A stretch of 64,000 bases of DNA, taken from Streptomyces dioscori (GTDB lineage Bacteria; Actinomycetota; Actinomycetes; Streptomycetales; Streptomycetaceae). The notes beneath the pieces are model-generated. The model searched no databases. It was not told the origin of the DNA and saw nothing but the letters and a program-made list of their open reading frames with translations. The stretch spans positions 183,790-247,789 of the forward strand of contig NZ_KZ679051.1 in the NCBI RefSeq assembly GCF_003024195.1, given 5' to 3'. Shown here in pieces: positions 30,888 to 38,816 of this stretch. Position numbers and translations under genes: made by a program. Positions within the stretch are counted from its first letter, which is position 1. Each line of letters starts with the position of its first letter.

Positions 30888-32285
30888 CTAGAAGAAGTCC
30901 GCCCACGGCTGGTCCCAGATCTGCTTCACGCACAGGACCACGAAGAGCAGGCCCGCGATCGTCAGCATGGCGTTGCTCAGGAGTCCGTTGCGCCACTCGG
31001 GGGGTGTTCGGTCGGAGTTGAGGAGCCAGACCAGGGTGAGGGCCAGGAAGGGCAGGAAGGCCGCGCCCAGGACTCCGTACAGGATGATCAGGCGGAAGGG
31101 CTGGCCCTCGAAGAGCAGGACCATGGGCGGGAAGGTCAGCCAGAGGAGGTACGCGCGGAACGGCCAGGACTTCTCGTGGGCGCCGGATGCGACCTCCTCG
31201 CCGGAGGCGGGGGTGGGGGCGGGGGCCTCCGGGGTGGGGTTCTGCGGGTTGGTGCGCTGCGCGGCGGACGCGGCCCTGTCCTTGCGGAAGCGTTCCACGA
31301 AGTCCGCGAACATCAGGCTCACGCCGTGCCAGACGCCGATCAGTGAGGTGAACGACGTGGCGAAGAAGCCGATCAGGAAGAACTTGGCGGTCGCCGTGCC
31401 GTACTCGTCCTCCAGGATGTCCCCGAGCTGGATCAGGCCCTTGTCGCCGCTCGCGATCGCGACGTTGGAGGAGTGCAGGATCTCCGCCCCCACGAACAGC
31501 ATGGCGATGACGAAGATGCCCGTCGTGATGTAGGCGACCCGGTTGTCGAGCCGCATCACCTTCATCCAGCCGGTGTTCGTCCAGCCCTTCGCGTTGACCC
31601 AGTAGCCGTACGCGGCGAGCGTGATCGTGCCGCCGACGCCGCCGATCAGGCCGAGCGTGTTGAGGATCGAGTCCTTCTCGTCGGGGAGCACCGGGAGCAG
31701 GCCCGCGAACGCCTTGCCCAGGTTCGGGGTGACGCGGATCGCCAGGTACACCGTGACGACGAACATGACGCCGACCAGGACCGTCATGACCTTCTCGAAG
31801 ACCGCGTACTTGTTGAACCAGACGAAGACCAGACCCACCAGGCCGGTCAGGATCGCCCACCACTTGAGGTCCATGACGTCCGGGAACAGCGCCTGCAGAG
31901 GCAGGCCCGACGAGGACATGGCCGCCGCCCCGTAGACGAAGCCCCAGATCACGACGTACGCGACGAAGAACCATGACGTCCAGCGGCCGAGGCTCGCCCA
32001 GCCGTCGAAGAGGGTCCGGCCGGTGGACAGGTGCCAGCGGCCCGCCGCCTCGGCGAGGGAGATCTTGACGAGGCAGCCGATTACGGCCGCCCACAGGAGG
32101 GTGTAGCCGAAGTTCGAGCCCGCGATCAGCGTGGCGACGAGGTCGCCCGCGCCCACGCCGGTCGCGGCGACCACGATGCCGGGGCCGATGTACTTCCAAC
32201 TGGATTTACGAGGGGACGGGGCGCCGCCGTCACCGGCCTTGCCGCCCGAGTCCCTGGTGTCCGCGTGTCCCGAGGTGTCCGCCAT
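30888..32285 (-). CDS. Nramp-family divalent metal transporter relative
   Basis: A 465-residue protein with about 11 membrane segments, starting MADTSGHADTRDSGG. Similarity to Nramp is clear from the overall pattern (YIGPGIVVAATGVGAGDLVATLIAGSNFGY at helix 1; GLIGGVGGTITLAAYGYWVNAKGW at helix 6). However, the metal-binding DPGN of helix 1 reads AGDLV and the MPH of helix 6 is missing. Canonical Mn/Fe transport is therefore doubtful. Distant Nramp branches move other ions or none. A hydrophilic loop of about 50 residues (Pro/Ala/Glu-rich) splits helices in the C-terminal third. It is transcribed alone and convergent with the chitinase. Confidence 0.85.
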   Translation of the reverse strand: MADTSGHADTRDSGGKAGDGGAPSPRKSSWKYIGPGIVVAATGVGAGDLVATLIAGSNFGYTLLWAAVIGCLVKISLAEAAGRWHLSTGRTLFDGWASLGRWTSWFFVAYVVIWGFVYGAAAMSSSGLPLQALFPDVMDLKWWAILTGLVGLVFVWFNKYAVFEKVMTVLVGVMFVVTVYLAIRVTPNLGKAFAGLLPVLPDEKDSILNTLGLIGGVGGTITLAAYGYWVNAKGWTNTGWMKVMRLDNRVAYITTGIFVIAMLFVGAEILHSSNVAIASGDKGLIQLGDILEDEYGTATAKFFLIGFFATSFTSLIGVWHGVSLMFADFVERFRKDRAASAAQRTNPQNPTPEAPAPTPASGEEVASGAHEKSWPFRAYLLWLTFPPMVLLFEGQPFRLIILYGVLGAAFLPFLALTLVWLLNSDRTPPEWRNGLLSNAMLTIAGLLFVVLCVKQIWDQPWADFF

Positions 32286-32553
32286 GCCGATCAAGAAAGC
32301 GTAAAGAGATCCGCGGCACAAGAGGGCGTGCGCCGATCCCCACCTGATGTGCACAGCGTGAACTGCCTGTTCGAGGGGTGGTCGAGCGGCGGGACCGGTT
32401 CGATTTCGGCCTGATTCCGGTGTCGGGTTCCGGGCTGAGCTTGACCCGGACATGCCATGGCTCCACGATGAGCGCCACACCGCACAGCCATCCCCCGCTC
32501 CAATCCCCACATTTCCGGTGATCCCGGATTCCATGGAGAAAACAGGAGGATCA

Positions 32554-33891
32554 ATGCGTTTTCGTGACAGACGTGGGCGGCGTTCCGCTGCTCTCGCCAC
32601 GCTCCTCGCGCTGGCTCTCGCGGCGCCCGTCGCCGCCATGACCGACGCGGGAGCCGCCCCCGGCAGGGCTCCCGCCTCCGACACGGACGAGATCCGCCAG
32701 TACGAGATCCATGTGCACGGCAGCACCTCCGCCGTCCGTACGGCGATCGCTCGGACCGGCGTCTCCATCGACGAGGCCGACGAAGAGACGGTCGTCGTCT
32801 CGGGGCGCGCGGCCCAGGCCAAGGAACTGCGGCGGCTGGGGTACGAGATCTCGTCCCTCGGCGCCGCGCCCGACCGGTCCAGCGCCGCCGACGTCGGCGT
32901 TCTCGACTTCCCCTCCGCCGACTCGCGCTATCACAACTACGCCGAGATGAACACGGAGATCAACCAGCGGCTGTCCGCTTACCCGGGCATCATGAGCAAG
33001 CGCGTGATCGGGAAGTCGTACCAGGGCCGGGACATCATCGCCATCAAGATCAGCGACAACGTCGCGACCGACGAGGCCGAGCCCGAGGTGCTGTTCACCC
33101 ACCACCAGCACGCGCGCGAGCACCTCACCGTGGAGATGGCGCTGTACCTGCTGCGGGAGCTGGGCGCGGGGTACGGGTCGGACTCCCGCGTCACCAACAT
33201 GGTGAACAACCGGGAGATCTGGATCGTGCCGGATCTGAACCCGGACGGCGGCGAGTACGACATCGCCACCGGGGCGTACCGGTCCTGGCGGAAGAATCGG
33301 CAGCCGAACAGCGGTAGTTCGGCGGTCGGGACCGACTTGAACCGCAACTGGAACTACCGGTGGGGGTGCTGTGGCGGGTCCTCCGGGTCCACCTCGTCCG
33401 AGACCTACCGGGGCCCCTCGGCCGAGTCCGCGCCCGAGGTGAAGGTCGTCGCCGACTTCGTCCGCAGCCGGGTCGTCGGCGGCACCCAGCAGATCAAGGC
33501 GGGCGTGGACTTCCACACGTACAGCGAGCTGGTGCTGTGGCCCTTCGGGTACACCACCGCGGACACCGCTACCGGGATGACGGCGGACGACCGCAACGCG
33601 TTCGCCGCGGTCGGGCAGAAGATGGCCGCCAGCAACGGGTACACGCCGGAGCAGTCGAGCGACCTGTACATCACCGACGGGTCGATCGACGACTATCTGT
33701 GGGGCAGTCAGAAGATCTTCGGCTACACCTTCGAGATGTATCCGTCGTCCAGTGGCGGGGGCGGGTTCTATCCGCCCGACGAGGTCATCGAGCGGGAGAC
33801 CTCGCGGAACCGGGACGCGGTGCTGCAGCTGCTGGAGAACGCCGACTGCATGTACCGGTCCATCGGTAAGGAGGCGCAGTACTGCGCCTGA
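32554..33891 (+). CDS. Secreted M14 zinc carboxypeptidase
   Basis: A 445-residue exported peptidase. The ATG behind AGGAGG was preferred over an upstream ATG without a site. A signal peptide (RSAALATLLALALAAPVAA) and a propeptide (to about residue 130) precede the catalytic domain that starts at YHNYAEMNTEINQRL. Zinc ligands are in HHQHAREHLTVE (HxxE) and DFHTYSE; substrate-binding Arg/Asn are in DLNRNWNYRWG; the catalytic Glu is in GYTFEMYP. Five or six cysteines suggest disulfides. It is a typical Streptomyces digestive carboxypeptidase of the zinc carboxypeptidase A/T group. Single gene. Confidence 0.95.
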   Translation: MRFRDRRGRRSAALATLLALALAAPVAAMTDAGAAPGRAPASDTDEIRQYEIHVHGSTSAVRTAIARTGVSIDEADEETVVVSGRAAQAKELRRLGYEISSLGAAPDRSSAADVGVLDFPSADSRYHNYAEMNTEINQRLSAYPGIMSKRVIGKSYQGRDIIAIKISDNVATDEAEPEVLFTHHQHAREHLTVEMALYLLRELGAGYGSDSRVTNMVNNREIWIVPDLNPDGGEYDIATGAYRSWRKNRQPNSGSSAVGTDLNRNWNYRWGCCGGSSGSTSSETYRGPSAESAPEVKVVADFVRSRVVGGTQQIKAGVDFHTYSELVLWPFGYTTADTATGMTADDRNAFAAVGQKMAASNGYTPEQSSDLYITDGSIDDYLWGSQKIFGYTFEMYPSSSGGGGFYPPDEVIERETSRNRDAVLQLLENADCMYRSIGKEAQYCA

Positions 33892-33940
33892 CCTTCGGTG
33901 GGCTGCGGTGAGGAGGGGTTCTGGGGAACTGCGGGTTTGT

Positions 33941-33976
33941 TGTGGCTGGGCTCGCAGTTCCCCGCGCCCCTTAAGA
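33941..33976. repeat. Dispersed repeat copy at 3' ends
   Basis: GCAGTTCCCCGCGCCCCTTAA, split over 33955-33974, overlaps the last codon of the leftward hypothetical gene. It belongs to the family at 3.6 kb and is preceded by the GGCTGGGCTCG flank also seen at 45.14 kb. Confidence 0.8.
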
Positions 33977-34525
33977 GGCGCTCTCCTGAGCCTCTTCCGC
34001 TTCCTCGAAGTAGGCGTCCAGGACCTTGTCCAGGTCCGCCTCGAACTCCGCGAAGTCCGAGCGTGACTTCGCCTCGATCTCCAGCGGGTACCAGCGGCGG
34101 TCGGGGGTGTGCACCGTGATGGTGAAACGCTTCCCGAACCGCGGGGACTCCGTCTCCACCGCGCCGATCTCGTCCCAGCGGAACTCGGCCTCCTGGTCGT
34201 CCAGGGTCAGCCGTACGCCCTTGTGGTCCGCGACGATCTTCGCTCGGCGGTCCGATGCCTCGAAGACCGGGGCGCCTTCGGGGGCTGGGGGGTCCTCGGG
34301 GGTCGGGGGGGCCTCGGGCTCGTCCGGTTCGGCGGGCTCGTGCTTGTTGGAGGGTTCCTGTTCCTCCTTTGTCGCCGCGTCGGACGCCGCCTCGGAAGAG
34401 ACGGCGTCCGACGGCTCCGGCTTCGCGGGCTCGGCGGGGCGCGGGCCCGTGATGCCGGGCACGGCCGCCGGGTCGACCGCGGCACCTTGCAGGGGCTGGA
34501 TGTTGGGTCCTATGCGCTGCTCCAC
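33971..34525 (-). CDS. Hypothetical protein with acidic Pro/Glu-rich N-terminal half
   Basis: A 184-residue cytoplasmic protein. Residues about 30-90 are low complexity (Pro, Glu, Ala, Ser) and probably disordered. The rest forms a compact mixed domain (KIVADHKGVRLTLDDQEAEFRWDEIGAVETESPRFGKRFTITVHTPDRRWYPLEIEAKS), with the Trp-Asp-Glu-Ile pattern of small bacterial PH-like domains. An acidic tail with ALDAYFEEAEEAQES ends the chain. No enzyme motif. It lies alone between the carboxypeptidase and the GntP-type permease. Function unknown. Confidence 0.75.
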   Translation of the reverse strand: MEQRIGPNIQPLQGAAVDPAAVPGITGPRPAEPAKPEPSDAVSSEAASDAATKEEQEPSNKHEPAEPDEPEAPPTPEDPPAPEGAPVFEASDRRAKIVADHKGVRLTLDDQEAEFRWDEIGAVETESPRFGKRFTITVHTPDRRWYPLEIEAKSRSDFAEFEADLDKVLDAYFEEAEEAQESAS

Positions 34526-34591
34526 AGCGGGCAGTATGGTCGACGATCCTGTGTCAGGAACAGTCGGACTCCGGTTCGTCCCGCTACATCG

Positions 34592-36151
34592 TTATATGAA
34601 GACGCTCAGTGCCGCCGCCATCACGAAGCCCGCCACCGACAGCACCGTCTCCAGGACCGTCCATGACTTGAGGGTGTCTCGTTCGGAGATGCCGAAATAC
34701 TTGGCGACGATCCAGAAGCCGCCGTCGTTGACGTGCGAGGCGAAGATCGAGCCGGCCGAGATCGCCATGATGACCAGTGCCAGGTGCGCCTGGGACAGGT
34801 CCTGGCCCTCCACCAGCGGGACCACAATGCCCGCCGTGGTGACGATGGCCACCGTTGCCGAGCCCTGGGCCACGCGCAGGACGACCGAGATCAGGTAGGC
34901 CAGCACGATGACCGGCAGGCCCACGTCGTTGAACGTGTCCGCGAGTGCGTCCGCGATGCCCGAGCCCTTGAGTACGGCGCCGAAGACACCGCCCGCGCCC
35001 ACCACCAGCAGGATGTTGCCCACCGGCTTCAGGGATGACGTGGAGACCGTCTCCAGGGACTTGCGGGACCAGCCTCGCCTGATGCCCAGCAGGTAGTACG
35101 CCATCAGCAGCGCGATCGTCAGCGCGACGAAGGGGTGGCCGAAGAACTCGATGACCGAGCGGAAGGTCGACGGGTCCAGCGCGATCGAGGAGAACGTCGC
35201 GGCCAGGATCAGCAGCAGGGGGGTGCCGATGATCAGGAAGACCGTGGGGAGGGGGACCGGTTCTTCCGCGTAGTCGTCGGGGGGCGTGGTGGTGGCGACG
35301 GTTCCTGCTTCGCCTGCGGCTGCGTTGTCGGGCCCTCCTGTGGAGCGGGCTGCCGCTCGGCGGGCCGCTCGCTCTTCGGCCACCGCCGCCTTCGCCTCGT
35401 CCGCCGCTTCCAGCATGTCCTGCGGTACGGGGACGAAGAGGCGCTTGCCGATCCAGGCCGCGTACGCCCAAGCCGCGAGTACGGCCGGGATGCCCACGAC
35501 GATGCCCATCAGGATGACCCAGCCGAGGTCCACCTTGAACAGGCCCGCGGCGGCCACCGGGCCGGGGTGCGGCGGCAGGAACGCGTGCGTCATCGACAGG
35601 CCCGCGAGCAGGGGCATGCAGTAGAGCAGAATCGACTTGCCCGAGCGCTTGGCTGCCGCGTAGACGATCGGCGCCAGGACGAAGATGCCCACGTCGAAGA
35701 AGACCGGGATGCCGAAGATCAGGCCGGTGAGGCCCATGGCCAGGGGGGCGCGCTTCTCACCGAAGAGGTTCAGCAGGCGGGTGGAGAGTGCCTCCGCTCC
35801 GCCCGACACCTCCAGGATCGCGCCCAGCATCGTGCCCAGGCCGATGATGATCGCCACGTGGCCGAGGATGCCGCCCATGCCCGACTCGATCATCGAGACG
35901 GACGTCGATTTCTGGACCGTGCCGAAGAGTTCCGTGACGGAGAGGCCTGCGGAGAGGCCCACCGCTATGGAGACCGCCAGCAGGGCTACGAACGGCTGGA
36001 GTCTGACCTTGATGATCAGGACCAGCAGAAGAACGATGCCCAGGGCCGCGACGGTCAGGAGTCCTGCCGTGCCGTCCAGGAGGAGGAGCAGGCCTCCCGT
36101 GTGGGGTGGGATTTCTGGGGCTGTTGGGGCTGCTGCGAGGAGTGGGGTCAT
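34592..36151 (-). CDS. GntP-family permease (gluconate/D-serine type)
   Basis: A 519-residue proton symporter with about 12 membrane segments. Family blocks are ALLAVSIAVGLSAGLS near residue 60, GGILGHVAIIIGLGTMLGAILEVSGGAEAL, FGIPVFFDVGIFVLAPIVY, SMTHAFLPPHPGPVAAA and the C-terminal RVAQGSATVAIVTTAGIV with FASHVNDGGFWIVAKYFG. A cytoplasmic loop of about 60 residues (Ala/Arg/Glu) sits mid-protein. GntP members carry gluconate and related sugar acids, and DsdX carries D-serine. The last gene of the kinase-IclR-RidA-GntP operon, it probably imports the substrate of this catabolic island. Confidence 0.92.
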   Translation of the reverse strand: MTPLLAAAPTAPEIPPHTGGLLLLLDGTAGLLTVAALGIVLLLVLIIKVRLQPFVALLAVSIAVGLSAGLSVTELFGTVQKSTSVSMIESGMGGILGHVAIIIGLGTMLGAILEVSGGAEALSTRLLNLFGEKRAPLAMGLTGLIFGIPVFFDVGIFVLAPIVYAAAKRSGKSILLYCMPLLAGLSMTHAFLPPHPGPVAAAGLFKVDLGWVILMGIVVGIPAVLAAWAYAAWIGKRLFVPVPQDMLEAADEAKAAVAEERAARRAAARSTGGPDNAAAGEAGTVATTTPPDDYAEEPVPLPTVFLIIGTPLLLILAATFSSIALDPSTFRSVIEFFGHPFVALTIALLMAYYLLGIRRGWSRKSLETVSTSSLKPVGNILLVVGAGGVFGAVLKGSGIADALADTFNDVGLPVIVLAYLISVVLRVAQGSATVAIVTTAGIVVPLVEGQDLSQAHLALVIMAISAGSIFASHVNDGGFWIVAKYFGISERDTLKSWTVLETVLSVAGFVMAAALSVFI

Positions 36152-36226
36152 GGGGAGGGCCTCTTTTTTTGGGCAGGGGGTATCGCCGTATGTCGTGCGG
36201 GATTTGTGGGGGGGAGTTTTTTCCGC

Positions 36227-36640
36227 TCAGGCGGTCAGGACCGCCAGGGCGTCGATCTCGATCAGGAGGCCGGCCGGCAGGCCCACGTAGACCGTGGTGC
36301 GGGCCGCGGGGGGTGCGGTGAGGTTTTGGTCCTGGAAGTACGCGTTGTAGATCTCGTTCATCTCTGCGAAGTGGTCCACGTCCGTGAGGTAGACGCGGAT
36401 CATCATCGCGTCGTCCCAGGAGGCGCCGCCCTCTTCGAGAATGGCCTTGACGTTGGCGAGCGTCTGGAGCGTCTGCTCGCGCAGGGTCGGGCCCGCGGGG
36501 GTCGGCGGCTGGCCCTCCACCGCGGGCAGGAAGCCGACCTGGCCCGCGACCTGGAGGATGTTGCCCTTCCTGACGCCGTGCGAGAACTTGGCGGGCGGGG
36601 TGGTGTGGGTCTTGGGGGTCAGGGCGGTCTTGTCGGTCAT
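36227..36640 (-). CDS. ridA: RidA/YjgF-family enamine deaminase
   Basis: A 137-residue trimeric protein that hydrolyses reactive enamine/imine intermediates such as 2-aminoacrylate. Motifs are VAGQVGFLPAVEG, LREQTLQTLANVKAILEEGGASWDDAMMIRVYLTDVDHFAEMNEIY and the C-terminal PAARTTVYVGLPAGLLIEIDALAV. Arg in PPAARTTV is the usual substrate-binding residue and the Glu of LLIEID is present. Its ATG overlaps the IclR stop by 4 bases. Because the divergent operon encodes a PLP enzyme that releases enamines from D-serine-type substrates, RidA here has an obvious scavenging role. Confidence 0.94.
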   Translation of the reverse strand: MTDKTALTPKTHTTPPAKFSHGVRKGNILQVAGQVGFLPAVEGQPPTPAGPTLREQTLQTLANVKAILEEGGASWDDAMMIRVYLTDVDHFAEMNEIYNAYFQDQNLTAPPAARTTVYVGLPAGLLIEIDALAVLTA

Positions 36641-37401
36641 GTGTTTGGTTCCTTTGTCGGGGTCTTGCCTGAGTACTCGGCGCTGATGGCCTCCGCTGTG
36701 CGGCGGACCAGGGGGAGCAGGGTGAGGAGTTCGTCCGCCGTGACCACTACGTTCGGGGCCGAGACGGACATGGCTGCCACTACGCGTCCGTCGGTGCCCC
36801 GGATGGGGGCCGCCACGCAGTTGATGGACTCCTCGTGGCCTCCGAGGTCGGTGGCCCAGCCCTGTTCCTTGACCTTGTCCAGCTCCCGCAGGAAGGCGGA
36901 GGCGCTGGGGGTCGAACGGGGCGTGTACATGGGGTAGTCGAGCTTCTCCGTGAAGGCTCGGCGCTCGGGGTCGGGGAGGTCTGCGAGGAGGAGCTTGGCG
37001 ACCGCTGCGACGGTGATGGCTACCGGTTTGCCGATGCGGGAGTACATGCGGACCGGGTAGCGGCTGTCGACCTTGTCGATGTAGAGGACTTCGCCGTCCT
37101 CGTGTACCGCCAGGTGGACTGTGTGGCCGATATTTTCGTTGAGGCGTACCAGGTGGGGGTGGGCGATCTCGCGGACGTCCAGGTTCTCCACGGCTTCCTG
37201 GGCCAGTGCGAAGAGGCGGGCGCCGAGGCGGTAGCGCTGGTCGGACTGGCGGTAGACCAGGCCGTGTTCGTGGAGGGTGCGCAGGAGCCTGAGGGCTGTG
37301 GACTTGTGGACGTCCAGGCGGTCGGCGACCTGTCCTAGGTCGGCGGGGCCCTCGGCGAGCAGCGGCAGGATGCTCAGCGCTCGGTCGACTGTCTGGCTCA
37401 T
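36637..37401 (-). CDS. IclR-family transcriptional regulator
   Basis: A 254-residue regulator: a winged helix (MSQTVDRALSILPLLAEGPADLGQVADRLDVHKSTALRLLRTLHEHGLV) and an IclR effector domain (AHPHLVRLNENIGHTVHLAVHEDGEVLYIDKVDSRYPVRMYSRIGKPVAITVAAVAKLLLA), with the conserved INCVAAPIR strand. The start lies behind GGAGG and overlaps the kinase stop (ATGA). It probably controls its own operon and the divergent deaminase-deacylase genes through the palindrome near 38.77 kb. The effector may be a keto-acid or KDG-like metabolite. Confidence 0.94.
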   Translation of the reverse strand: MSQTVDRALSILPLLAEGPADLGQVADRLDVHKSTALRLLRTLHEHGLVYRQSDQRYRLGARLFALAQEAVENLDVREIAHPHLVRLNENIGHTVHLAVHEDGEVLYIDKVDSRYPVRMYSRIGKPVAITVAAVAKLLLADLPDPERRAFTEKLDYPMYTPRSTPSASAFLRELDKVKEQGWATDLGGHEESINCVAAPIRGTDGRVVAAMSVSAPNVVVTADELLTLLPLVRRTAEAISAEYSGKTPTKEPNT

Positions 37402-38675
37402 GGGGTCGGTACCTCCTCCTGGGCCCGGTCTGCGGTGTTCGTCCAGCCGGGGGCGAGTCGAAGTCTCCCCCACTCGGTGTCGTCCAGGGCGGCCAGGCGG
37501 TCGGCGTCGGCGCGGGAGGGGGGTGTGGCCAGGTCGCCGGGGGTGGTGAGGGCTGCTGCGGCCATGAGGTGGCCGTGGCGGAGGCGGTGTTTTGCGGGGA
37601 GGCCGCGGAGGGTCGCGGAGAGGAAGCCTGCTGCGAAGGCGTCGCCTGCTCCCACTGTGGCTACTACGTCGACCTTGAGGGCGTCGGCCTCCGTCACTGT
37701 GTCGCCCTCGCGTGGAGTGTGGGGCGGGGGCGTACCGGGGGGTGTCCGTCCTCGGTCCGGTGCGGAACAGGGGGCTTTGGAGGGGAGCGCGGTTGACGCA
37801 CCGGCGCCTGCGGGCGAACACCCCCCGGTACGCCCCCTCGCGTCCGTGGGCGGGTGCGGGTGGGGGTGGGGGGAGGGGGTCGACTCGAAGAGCGTGGCGC
37901 CTTGGCTGCCGTTCTTGATCACCAGGAGTTGAGGTTCCGGGAGTGCCTCTCGGATGGCTGTGGGGCCTCCTGTGATGCCCCAGGCCTCCTCTGCCTCGTC
38001 CTCGCCCACGAAGACCAGGTCCGCGCCTCGGGCCAGGGCGAGGAGGGTGTCGCCCGCCGTGGTGGCGTCCGGCCAGAGCCCCTCCCGGTAGTTCACGTCG
38101 AAGGAGATCAGTGGGCGGGGGGTGGGGTCACTCGGGCGGGGGGTTGGGGCGCTTGGGCGAGGGGCCGTGAGGGTTTGCAGGAGAGTGCGGCACGTGGTGG
38201 AGAGGGCCGCCGTGATGCCGGAGAGGTGGAGGATGTCCGCCGACCGGAGGGCCTTGAGGTCGACCGTGGTGGGGGACATCGCTGAGGCTGCGGAGCCTGT
38301 GCGGTAGTACGCCACCTCGTGGGCGTCGGTTGATCTGTCGCCGGCCGTGCGGAAGTAGATGCCTGTGGGGCGGGTGGTGTCGCGTTGTACGGCGGAGGTG
38401 TCCACGCCGTAGGACGCGATCGTCTCCAGGAGGTGGTCGCCGAAGCCGTCCGCGCCGACTCTGCTGACCCACTTGGTGGTGTGGCCGGCTGCTGCCAGGA
38501 CGCACGCCACATTGGATTCCGCGCCGCCGATCGCGCGCTCGAAGGTCGGTACGTCGGCGAGGCGGCCTGGGCGGGAGGGCAGGAACGTGACCATGGACTC
38601 GCCGAGGGTGACGACCTCCGCCGCGGCCGGAGGGCGCTGGGTGTCGTCGCGTTCGGGCGGTCCGTTGCGGGTCAC
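37398..38675 (-). CDS. PfkB-family kinase (KDG kinase-like) with in-frame insert
   Basis: A 425-residue ribokinase-family sugar kinase, starting at GTG (VTRNGPPERDD). Family motifs: VVTLGESMVTFLPSRPG, the Gly-Gly block RAIGGAESNVACVLAAAG, SRVGADGFGDHLLE, and the catalytic VATVGAGDAFAAGFLSATL. KDG kinases show the same GES-MV-F opening. About 50 extra residues, Pro/His/Gly-rich and unlike the fold, lie between LFESTPS and GDTVTEADALKVDVV. They are encoded by DNA with 20-bp terminal inverted repeats. A smaller insert (PRPSAPTPRPSDPTPRP) precedes SFDVNYREGLW. Both are in frame, but activity is uncertain. First gene of the operon. Confidence 0.9.
   Translation of the reverse strand: MTRNGPPERDDTQRPPAAAEVVTLGESMVTFLPSRPGRLADVPTFERAIGGAESNVACVLAAAGHTTKWVSRVGADGFGDHLLETIASYGVDTSAVQRDTTRPTGIYFRTAGDRSTDAHEVAYYRTGSAASAMSPTTVDLKALRSADILHLSGITAALSTTCRTLLQTLTAPRPSAPTPRPSDPTPRPLISFDVNYREGLWPDATTAGDTLLALARGADLVFVGEDEAEEAWGITGGPTAIREALPEPQLLVIKNGSQGATLFESTPSPHPHPHPPTDARGRTGGCSPAGAGASTALPSKAPCSAPDRGRTPPGTPPPHTPREGDTVTEADALKVDVVATVGAGDAFAAGFLSATLRGLPAKHRLRHGHLMAAAALTTPGDLATPPSRADADRLAALDDTEWGRLRLAPGWTNTADRAQEEVPTP
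37726..37837. repeat. 112-bp element with 20-bp terminal inverted repeats inside the kinase gene
   Basis: GGGGGCGTACCGGGGGGTGT at 37726-37745 is the exact reverse complement of 37818-37837. The 72 bases between contain no gene. The element and its GC-rich flank keep the kinase frame open and add Pro/Gly-rich residues. Size and perfect ends resemble a miniature inverted-repeat element. No flanking target duplication was recognised. Confidence 0.85.
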
Positions 38676-38766
38676 GGTGGTGGGGGCTCCTGTCTCTGCC
38701 GTGGGTCTGGGCGGCTCCGTTGACCCGGCGTTGGCCGAGATGTTAGACAGCAGTAAGCGTGACACG

Positions 38767-38778
38767 CAATGGCCATTG
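38767..38778. promoter_or_regulatory. 12-bp palindrome CAATGGCCATTG, candidate IclR operator
   Basis: A perfect palindrome lies 39 bases before the deaminase ATG and 92 before the divergent kinase start. A half-site CAATGGCC recurs at 38788-38795. Position between two divergent catabolic operons, one encoding an IclR regulator, suggests the operator. The sequence does not match a consensus I know. Confidence 0.45.
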
Positions 38779-38816
38779 CGGAGGATGCAATGGCCTCTAT
38801 GAAGGAGGCTCGCGCT

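Noticed and set aside
32452..32553. Upstream ATG for the carboxypeptidase
   Set aside because: It would place 34 residues before the signal peptide; the ATG at 32554 has AGGAGG.
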